Assembly: GCF_900115955.1 (NCBI RefSeq)
Contig: NZ_FOYL01000009.1
Span: 124,001-188,000, forward strand
Direction of reading: 5' to 3'
Source: Lentzea waywayandensis
GTDB lineage: Bacteria; Actinomycetota; Actinomycetes; Mycobacteriales; Pseudonocardiaceae
Length of the DNA: 64,000 bases
The notes beneath the pieces are model-generated. The model was given only the letters and a program-made list of their open reading frames with translations. It did no database searches and was not told the DNA's origin. The position numbers and the translations under genes were made by a program. How positions within the stretch are numbered: position 1 is the stretch's first letter; every line of letters starts with the position of its first letter. Positions 58,483 to 64,000 of this stretch are shown piece by piece.

Positions 58483-59289
58483 ATGCCTGCTCGCCCTGAC
58501 ACTGGCCCCGACTTCATCGAGGCGCTCGCCCGCGGCCTGGACGTGATCCGCGCGTTCCGGCCGCTGCGCCCGGTGATGACGCTCAGCGAGGTCGCCACGG
58601 CCACCGGGCTCGCGCGGCCGACCACGCGCCGCATCCTGCTCACGCTGGTCGAGCTCGGGTACGTGCGGCAGAGCGAGAGCGGCTTCGCGCTCACGCCGAG
58701 GGTGCTCGAACTCGGTGTCGCGTACGTGCGGTCGATGGGCCTGTGGGACGTGGCCCGCCCGCACATGGAACGCCTGTGCGCCCGGACCAACGAGTCCGTG
58801 TCGATCGCGCAGCTCGACGGGTCGGACATCATCTACGTCGCCCGCGTGGCCGTGCCGAAGATCGTGACGCTGTCCGTGCAGATCGGCACGCGGTTCCCGG
58901 CGTTGCCGACGTCGCTGGGAAAGGTGCAGCTCGCCGCGTTGGCGCCGGCCGAGCTGGAGGCCGTGCTCGCGCAGCCGACCCGGTCGGGGCTGACGCCGAA
59001 GTGGCGGCCGGACGCGGCCGAGCGCGACGCCGAGCTGCGGGACGTGCGGGCGCGCGGGTGGGCGTTGACCGACGAGCAGCTCGCGCTGGGCATCCGGTCG
59101 GTCGCGGCGCCGTTGCGCGACGGGAACGGCGCGGTCGTCGCCGGGATCAACGTCAACTGCCACGCGTCCGAGACGTCGGTCGAGCACATGGTCGAGCACC
59201 ACCTGCCGCTTCTGCTGCAGGTCGCGGGCGAGATCAGCGCCGACTTCGCCCGGCTCGGCACGGTGCCGCACGAGGTCGTCGCGTCCTGA
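58483..59289 (+). CDS. IclR-family regulator of the catabolic operon (PcaR/PcaU-like)
   Basis: A 268-aa IclR regulator: winged HTH at about 15-75 (TLSEVATATGLARPTTRRILLTL) and IclR effector domain, with Cys in VNCHASE and other family residues. It resembles the PcaR/PcaU branch that controls aromatic degradation. The two copies of the CGGACA-N2-TGTCCG site, before its own gene and before the next gene, are the likely targets. The effector is probably an intermediate of the pathway encoded downstream. Confidence 0.9.
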   Translation: MPARPDTGPDFIEALARGLDVIRAFRPLRPVMTLSEVATATGLARPTTRRILLTLVELGYVRQSESGFALTPRVLELGVAYVRSMGLWDVARPHMERLCARTNESVSIAQLDGSDIIYVARVAVPKIVTLSVQIGTRFPALPTSLGKVQLAALAPAELEAVLAQPTRSGLTPKWRPDAAERDAELRDVRARGWALTDEQLALGIRSVAAPLRDGNGAVVAGINVNCHASETSVEHMVEHHLPLLLQVAGEISADFARLGTVPHEVVAS

Positions 59290-59325
59290 GGGTTGACCTG
59301 ACGCCGTTGAAGGTTGACGATTCAA

Positions 59326-59339
59326 CGGACACCTGTCCG
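59326..59339. promoter_or_regulatory. IclR operator CGGACA-CC-TGTCCG
   Basis: Second copy of the 58456 dyad, 23 bases before the amidohydrolase start codon. TTGAC-type boxes lie just upstream (59293 and 59314), so the site is well placed to control the operon promoter. Confidence 0.75.
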
Positions 59340-59362
59340 CCAGACGGTCAAGGGAGTTCCCG

Positions 59363-60781
59363 ATGAGTTCCGTCGTCCTGAGAAACGGCACTGTCCTGAC
59401 CATGGACGGCCGCGCGCCCCTCGTCGATCACGACGTCCTCGTCGTGGACGACCGGATCGCCGCCATCGGGCCGCGGCTGGAGGTGCCGGAGGGGACCGAC
59501 GAGGTCGACGCCACCAACGGCATCGTCATGCCGGGCATGATCGACACGCACCGGCACATGTGGCAGACGGCGATGCGCGGCTACGGCGCCGACTGGACGC
59601 TCACGCAGTACTTCGTCTGGTACTACCTGGAGTGGGGCAAGGTCTTCCGGCCGGAGGACATCCACGCCGGCAACCTCCTGGGCGCGGCCGAGGCGCTCGA
59701 CGCCGGTGTCACCACGACCGTCGACTGGTCGCACGGCCTGCAGACCACCGCGCACGCCGACGCCGCGGTCGACGCGTTGCAGGCGGTGCCCGGCCGGTTC
59801 GTGCTGGCGTACGGGAACATCCAGGACAGCCCCGCCACCTGGACCGCCACGCCCGAGTTCCGGGACTTCGTCTCCCGCCGCATCGCCGGCGACGACATGC
59901 TGGGCTTCCAGCTCGCGTTCGACGTGACCGGCGACCCGTCGTTCCCCGAGAAGCCCGCCTTCGAGGTCGCGCGTGAGCTCGGCGTCCCCGTCACGACACA
60001 TGCGGGCGTGTGGGGCGCGACGAACGACGACGGCATCAGGTTGATGTACGACAACGGGTTCATGACGCCGCAGTCGATCTACGTGCACGCGGCGACGTTG
60101 TCCGCCGACTCCTACCATCGCATCGCGGCGACCGGCGGTTCGATCTCCGTGTCGACCGAGAGCGAGCAGAGCGCGGGCCAGGGTTACCCGCCCACCTGGG
60201 CGATCCGTGAGCACGGCATCCCGGTGTCGCTGTCGATGGACACGTCGGTGTGGTGGAGCGGTGACCTGTTCTCCGCGATGCGCACGACGCTGGGCGCCGA
60301 CCGATCGCGCGAGCACATGGCAGCGCACAGCAGGAACGACACCGTCACGCACTCGTCGCTGCGGGCCCAGCAGGTCGTGGAGTGGGCGACGATGGGCGGC
60401 GCGCGGGCGTTGGGACGCGCGGACGACCTCGGCAGCCTGGAGGTCGGCAAGAAGGCCGACATCGTGTTGCTGCGCAACGAGAACTCCCCCGCGATGTTCC
60501 CGATCCTCAACCCGTACGGGCACGTGGCCTTCCAGGCGCAACGGTCCGATGTGGACACGGTGATCGTCGACGGGCGGATCGTGAAGCGCGACCACAGGCT
60601 CGTCGGCGTCGACCTCGACTCCATTCGCACCCAGGTCTCCGGCACCGTCGACCACCTGCGGGCGCAGCTCGGCGAGGAGGCGTGGGCGAAGGGCATGAAC
60701 CCGGACGTCCCGGAGTCCAAGGTGCTGGACAACCCCTACACCTACACCGAGTACCGCGGCGACACCCGGACGTCCGTCTGA
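59363..60781 (+). CDS. Amidohydrolase-superfamily enzyme (chlorohydrolase/deaminase type)
   Basis: A 472-aa cytosolic hydrolase of the AtzA/TrzN/8-oxoguanine-deaminase branch of the amidohydrolase superfamily. Metal ligands are visible as H63 and H65 in DTHRH, His in VTTHAG, His in YVHAAT and Asp in SMDTS. The usual amidohydrolase beta-sandwich halves flank the barrel. It would remove an amine, halide or similar group from a heterocycle or aromatic ring. First structural gene of the IclR operon; AGGGAG precedes the ATG. Its stop overlaps the next start by one base (TGATG). Confidence 0.9.
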   Translation: MSSVVLRNGTVLTMDGRAPLVDHDVLVVDDRIAAIGPRLEVPEGTDEVDATNGIVMPGMIDTHRHMWQTAMRGYGADWTLTQYFVWYYLEWGKVFRPEDIHAGNLLGAAEALDAGVTTTVDWSHGLQTTAHADAAVDALQAVPGRFVLAYGNIQDSPATWTATPEFRDFVSRRIAGDDMLGFQLAFDVTGDPSFPEKPAFEVARELGVPVTTHAGVWGATNDDGIRLMYDNGFMTPQSIYVHAATLSADSYHRIAATGGSISVSTESEQSAGQGYPPTWAIREHGIPVSLSMDTSVWWSGDLFSAMRTTLGADRSREHMAAHSRNDTVTHSSLRAQQVVEWATMGGARALGRADDLGSLEVGKKADIVLLRNENSPAMFPILNPYGHVAFQAQRSDVDTVIVDGRIVKRDHRLVGVDLDSIRTQVSGTVDHLRAQLGEEAWAKGMNPDVPESKVLDNPYTYTEYRGDTRTSV

Positions 60782-61911
60782 TGGGTGGTCCACTCGAAGG
60801 CCTGCTCATCGCGGACTTCTCGCGCGTGCTGGCGGGCCCGTACGCGACCATGCTGCTGGCCGACATGGGTGCCTCGGTCGTCAAGGTCGAAGGTCCGGCC
60901 GGCGACGAGACGCGCACCTGGATGCCGCCCGTGCGCGACGACGTCTCGACCTACTACCTGGGCATCAACCGGGGCAAGCGATCGATCGCACTCGACCTGC
61001 GCGCCCCGGACGATGCCGCGCTGGGCCGCGAGCTCGCCCGGCGCGCCGACGTGGTGATCGAGAACTTCAAACCCGGCGGCCTGGCCAAGTACGGGCTTGA
61101 TCATGCCTCCGTCAGCGCCGGCAATCCGCGCGTGATCTACGCGTCGATCACGGGTTTCGGCTCCGGGGACGGAAAGCACGTTCCCGGCTACGACCTGATG
61201 GTGCAGGCGATCTCCGGACTGATGAGCCTGACCGGCGATCCGGACGGGCCGCCGTACCGCGCGGGCATCTCGGTGTTCGACGTCATGGCGGGCAACCACG
61301 CCGTGATCGGCATCCTCGCGGCGCTACGCCACCGGGATCAGACCGGACAGGGCCAGCTCGTCGAGGTGAACCTGCTGTCGTCCGCGCTGACGGGCCTGGT
61401 GAACCACAGCTCGGCGTTCGTCGCGGGTGGGGTCGTGCCGTTCCGGATGGGCAACGCGCATCCCAGCGTGTTCCCCTACGAACCGCTGCCGACCGCCGAC
61501 AACGACCTGATCATCGCGGCCGCCAACGACGGCCAGTTCCGCAAGTTGTGCGAGGTCCTGGGGTTGTCCGAGGTGCCGGACGACCCGCGGTTCGCCCGCA
61601 ACGCCGACCGGACCCGCAACCGTGAGGAACTGCGGCCCGTTCTGGTGGAACGGCTGCGGACCCGAGGCGCGGTCGAGTGGTTCGACCTGCTCGTGGCGGC
61701 CGGGGTGCCGTGCGGGCCGATCAACACCATCGACGGCGGGTTCGCGATGGCCGAACGGTTCGGGCTCGACCCGATCGTGGTGGTCGGGGACGTGCCGACG
61801 ACCCGGCACCCGATCCGCTTCTCGGAGACCCCGGCTGTGTACGAGCTGCCGCCCCCTGGGCTGGACGAGCACGGCGAAGAGCTGCGCAGGTGGTTGAAGG
61901 AGGAGCAGTGA
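60781..61911 (+). CDS. Class III CoA-transferase (CaiB/BaiF family)
   Basis: A 376-aa CoA-transferase. The opening ADFSRVLAGPYATMLLADMGASVVKVE is typical, as is the GKRSIALDLR strand followed by ADVVIENFKPG; the conserved catalytic Asp is in ISVFDVMAGNHAV. It activates a carboxylic acid by moving CoA from a donor. ATG 60781 shares a base with the amidohydrolase stop. With the citrate-synthase-fold gene downstream, CoA activation followed by C-C bond cleavage is a possible sequence of steps. Confidence 0.92.
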   Translation: MGGPLEGLLIADFSRVLAGPYATMLLADMGASVVKVEGPAGDETRTWMPPVRDDVSTYYLGINRGKRSIALDLRAPDDAALGRELARRADVVIENFKPGGLAKYGLDHASVSAGNPRVIYASITGFGSGDGKHVPGYDLMVQAISGLMSLTGDPDGPPYRAGISVFDVMAGNHAVIGILAALRHRDQTGQGQLVEVNLLSSALTGLVNHSSAFVAGGVVPFRMGNAHPSVFPYEPLPTADNDLIIAAANDGQFRKLCEVLGLSEVPDDPRFARNADRTRNREELRPVLVERLRTRGAVEWFDLLVAAGVPCGPINTIDGGFAMAERFGLDPIVVVGDVPTTRHPIRFSETPAVYELPPPGLDEHGEELRRWLKEEQ

Positions 61912-61941
61912 CGGTCCACGAGCTGCGGCTGAAGGAGAATC

Positions 61942-62709
61942 TTGACCGTCTATGAAACGGCGCTCGGTGCGTCCACGCCCGACACGATCACGTTGCTGGG
62001 TCACGACCTCGCGCGGGACGTGATGGGCACCGTCGGGTTCGGTGAGCTGGCGTTCTGGCTCGCCACCCAGCGCAGGCCGAGCGCCGGCGAGACGCGGCTG
62101 TTCGAGGCGGTGCTGGCCGCGCTCGCCGACCACGGGTTCACGCCGACGGCGATCGTCAGCCGCCTCACCTTTCTGTCCGCTCCAGACTCCGTGCAGGGCG
62201 CACTCGCCGCCGGGCTGCTCGGCGGCGGTTCGCGGTTCCTCGGCGTCACCGAGGACGCCGGCCGGTTCCTCAACGCCGTGGTCACTGCTCACGCGCCCCG
62301 GGAGGACTGGGACGCCCTCGCGTTGGAAACCGTGCAAGCGCAAGGGAAAGCGCGTATCCCAGGGCTCGGCCACCACGTGCACAAGAACGGTGATCCCCGC
62401 ACACCGCGCCTGTTCGAGATCGCCGAGGAGGAAGGCCTGGTCGGGCCGCACCTCTCGCTGTTCGCCGCGATCGGGCGCGTGCATCCGCAGGTGCTCGGCA
62501 AGACGTTGCCGCTCAACGGCGCCGGCACGTGCGGCGCGGTGCTGGCCGACCTCGGTCTGCCGCTGGAGTTGTTGCGGGGCTTCGCGTTGCTGGCCCGCAC
62601 CGCCGGACTGATCGGGCAGCTCGCCGAGGAGCTGCGCAATCCCGTCGCGAACCAGATCTTCCTTTCTGTCGACACGAACACCAGGTCCGTAGCACCTGTC
62701 GAGGAGTGA
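61942..62709 (+). CDS. Citrate-synthase-fold protein (citryl-CoA lyase-like) with altered active site
   Basis: A 255-aa protein of the citrate synthase/citryl-CoA lyase superfamily in its short form. Recognisable are PGLGHHVHKNGDPRTPRLFEIA (the family's GHxxHKxGDPR loop with its His) and LPLNGAGTCGAVLADLGLP. In the latter, relatives with NVDG at that point have the catalytic Asp; here the position is Ala, so chemistry may differ. The first catalytic His of citrate synthase is also not seen, as in other short forms. TTG 61942 is chosen because AAGGAGAAT is right upstream. A 15-codon frame from GTG 61908 overlaps this start. Function unproven; C-C cleavage of a CoA ester is a guess. Confidence 0.8.
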   Translation: MTVYETALGASTPDTITLLGHDLARDVMGTVGFGELAFWLATQRRPSAGETRLFEAVLAALADHGFTPTAIVSRLTFLSAPDSVQGALAAGLLGGGSRFLGVTEDAGRFLNAVVTAHAPREDWDALALETVQAQGKARIPGLGHHVHKNGDPRTPRLFEIAEEEGLVGPHLSLFAAIGRVHPQVLGKTLPLNGAGTCGAVLADLGLPLELLRGFALLARTAGLIGQLAEELRNPVANQIFLSVDTNTRSVAPVEE

Positions 62710-62712
62710 GCA

Positions 62713-63579
62713 ATGCAGCTCGTCACCGAGGACAACATCACCGCGCTCGCCGAGCAGCGCTGGGCCACCGCGAAGGACCCGCGGACCGCGCAGCTCCTGA
62801 CCGCGCTCGTCCGGCACCTGCACGACTTCGCGCGCGAGGTGCGGCTGACCGAGGCCGAGTGGATGGCCGCGATTCAGTGGCTCACGGCCACCGGGCAGAT
62901 CAGTGACGAGAAGCGCGAGGAGTTCATCCTGGCGTCGGACGTGCTCGGGCTGAGCATGCTCGTCGTGCAGATGAACCACCAGTTCTCACCGGAGGCGACG
63001 CCGGCGACCGTGCTCGGGCCGTTCCACATCGACGGCTCCCCCGAGCTCGGCTTCGGCGGTGACATGTCCGACGACGTGACCGGAACTCCGCTCTACCTCA
63101 CCGGAACCGTGCGTTCGCTCGACGGTTCGCCGGTGTCCGGAGCCGTGCTGGACGTCTGGCAGGCCGACGCCGACGGCGCCTACGAGGCCCAGCTCGACGT
63201 GGACGAGGCGCGGTTGCGGGCGAAGTACCGGGCCGAACAGGACGGCACCTACTGCGTGCGGACGATCACGCCGAAGGGCTACGCGATCCCGATGGACGGA
63301 CCCGTCGGCGCGTTGATCGAGCAGACCGAGATCAGCTACTTCCGGCCGGCGCACGTGCACTTCCTGCTCACCGCCGACGGTTTCGAACCGCTGATCACGC
63401 ACCTGTTCGAGGAAGGCGCCGAGTACCTCGACAGCGACGTCGTGTTCGGCACCAAGCAGGAGCTCGTGGTCAGGTTCGAGCCGCGCGAACCCGGCGTCAC
63501 ACCGGACGGCGGACTGTCCGAGGTGCCTTGGGTCCTCGCCGAGTACGACTTCGTGTTGCAACCGTGCGCGCCGCAGTAG
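62713..63579 (+). CDS. Intradiol ring-cleavage dioxygenase, probably hydroxyquinol 1,2-dioxygenase
   Basis: A 288-aa non-haem Fe(III) dioxygenase. An N-terminal helical dimerisation domain (about 1-100) precedes the catalytic beta-sandwich. The iron ligands are Y157, Y190, H214 and H216; their spacing of 33, 24 and 2 residues equals that of hydroxyquinol 1,2-dioxygenases and differs from catechol 1,2-dioxygenases (36, 24, 2). It would open a hydroxyquinol-type ring to maleylacetate or a related dienoic acid. GAGGAG precedes ATG 62713. No maleylacetate reductase is visible before the window ends. Confidence 0.9.
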   Translation: MQLVTEDNITALAEQRWATAKDPRTAQLLTALVRHLHDFAREVRLTEAEWMAAIQWLTATGQISDEKREEFILASDVLGLSMLVVQMNHQFSPEATPATVLGPFHIDGSPELGFGGDMSDDVTGTPLYLTGTVRSLDGSPVSGAVLDVWQADADGAYEAQLDVDEARLRAKYRAEQDGTYCVRTITPKGYAIPMDGPVGALIEQTEISYFRPAHVHFLLTADGFEPLITHLFEEGAEYLDSDVVFGTKQELVVRFEPREPGVTPDGGLSEVPWVLAEYDFVLQPCAPQ

Positions 63580-64000
63580 TCGTTCGTCCCGGTCAGCCGC
63601 CGTCGCTCGCTGACCGGGACGAGCCTTCCGGCGAGGTCGTCGTGGACGTGCTCGCCGCACCCATCACGCCACTGGATCTGTTGTGCGCCGGCGGCACCTC
63701 CTACTTCGGGGTGCCCGCGACGCCTTACGTTCCTGGGGTGCAGGGGATCGGGACGGTCAACGGGCGGACCGTCTGGTTTCCCACCAGCGCCGGGATGGCT
63801 CCCGGAGACGGCAGCATGGCTGCGAAGGCGCCGGCACGGCAGGAAGATCTGGTGTTCCTGCCGGACGTCGACCCGGTCCTGATGGCCGCGCTCGGGTTGT
63901 CCGCCGTCGCCGCGTACATGGCGTTGACGTGGCGAGGTGAGCTGGCCGCCGGCGAGACCGTGATCGTGCTCGGGTGCGGCGCGGTCGGGCAGTCCGCGAT
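63564..64000 (+). CDS. Zinc-type alcohol dehydrogenase/quinone reductase-like protein (partial, cut by window end)
   Basis: At least 145 codons of a medium-chain dehydrogenase/reductase, truncated by the window end. The catalytic (GroES-like) domain has AAPITPLDLLCAGG and VPGVQGIGTV, and the NAD(P)-binding motif begins as VIVLGCGAVGQSA. The usual zinc ligands are not obvious, so it may be a quinone-oxidoreductase-type reductase acting on an unsaturated intermediate. GTG 63564 lies inside the end of the dioxygenase gene (16-base overlap), so the two are coupled. Confidence 0.85.
   Translation, partial: MRAAVVVRPGQPPSLADRDEPSGEVVVDVLAAPITPLDLLCAGGTSYFGVPATPYVPGVQGIGTVNGRTVWFPTSAGMAPGDGSMAAKAPARQEDLVFLPDVDPVLMAALGLSAVAAYMALTWRGELAAGETVIVLGCGAVGQSA

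Overview
The window is about 64 kb of high-GC DNA with frequent GTG and occasional TTG starts, very tight gene packing, many 4-base ATGA/GTGA overlaps, and large secreted carbohydrate-active proteins. It looks like the chromosome of a filamentous actinomycete, most plausibly of the Pseudonocardiales (Lentzea/Saccharothrix/Amycolatopsis type). That placement is inferred from style and gene content; the genus cannot be fixed by reading. I saw no tRNA, rRNA, CRISPR array, insertion sequence or phage gene.

Layout. (1) 146-1970: four-gene cassette with an astacin-type metallopeptidase that lacks a signal peptide, an acidic peptide, a free-standing copy of the peptidase C-terminal domain, and a YbaY-like protein. 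(2) 1972-12115: polysaccharide locus of secreted enzymes (clan-A glycosidase with two discoidin domains, DUF1996 protein, discoidin/beta-helix protein, PA14-GH2-LamG protein) around a LacI regulator. Operators of the GAGAGCGCTCTC type sit at the promoters. (3) 12245-17564: a PaoABC/YagTSR-type molybdenum hydroxylase operon with XdhC and a HAD phosphatase. (4) 17711-27103: an alpha-glucan import locus with LacI, GH13 alpha-glucosidase, ABC binding protein, two permeases and a secreted CBM35/GH87-like alpha-1,3-glucanase. A low-complexity repeat ORF lies between the two permease genes. (5) 27134-31820: DUF6510 protein, flavin reductase and sulfite-oxidase-like protein, a crotonase, and a penicillin-acylase-family protein. 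(6) 31832-40023: ABC exporter next to a two-component system, a LuxR-type AAA regulator, and a small monooxygenase/YceI pair. (7) 40083-47319: a methyltransferase gene interrupted by an amber codon, a Tat-exported GH2 enzyme with a discoidin insertion, lgt, and an X-Pro dipeptidyl-peptidase. (8) 47440-50934: DesA3-type desaturase with its reductase and a divergent PucR regulator. (9) 51057-54784: second two-component system translationally coupled to a CPBP protease gene, then a MerR regulator. (10) 54840-58455: TerC metal transporter behind a probable yybP-ykoY Mn2+ riboswitch, then a UvrA2-like ATPase. (11) 58456-64000: IclR-controlled catabolic operon (amidohydrolase, CoA-transferase, citrate-synthase-fold protein, intradiol dioxygenase, alcohol dehydrogenase cut by the window end).

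How it works together. Regions 2, 4 and the GH2 gene at 41054 form a saprophytic polysaccharide programme. Secreted multidomain hydrolases act outside the cell, oligosaccharides enter by ABC import, a GH13 enzyme finishes hydrolysis inside, and LacI proteins repress through palindromes at the promoters. The IclR operon is a separate catabolic unit whose substrate I cannot name; its enzyme set and altered citrate-synthase-fold active site make it the best candidate here for an undescribed pathway. The riboswitch upstream of terC and the repeat ORF between the permease genes are the most unusual non-enzymatic features.
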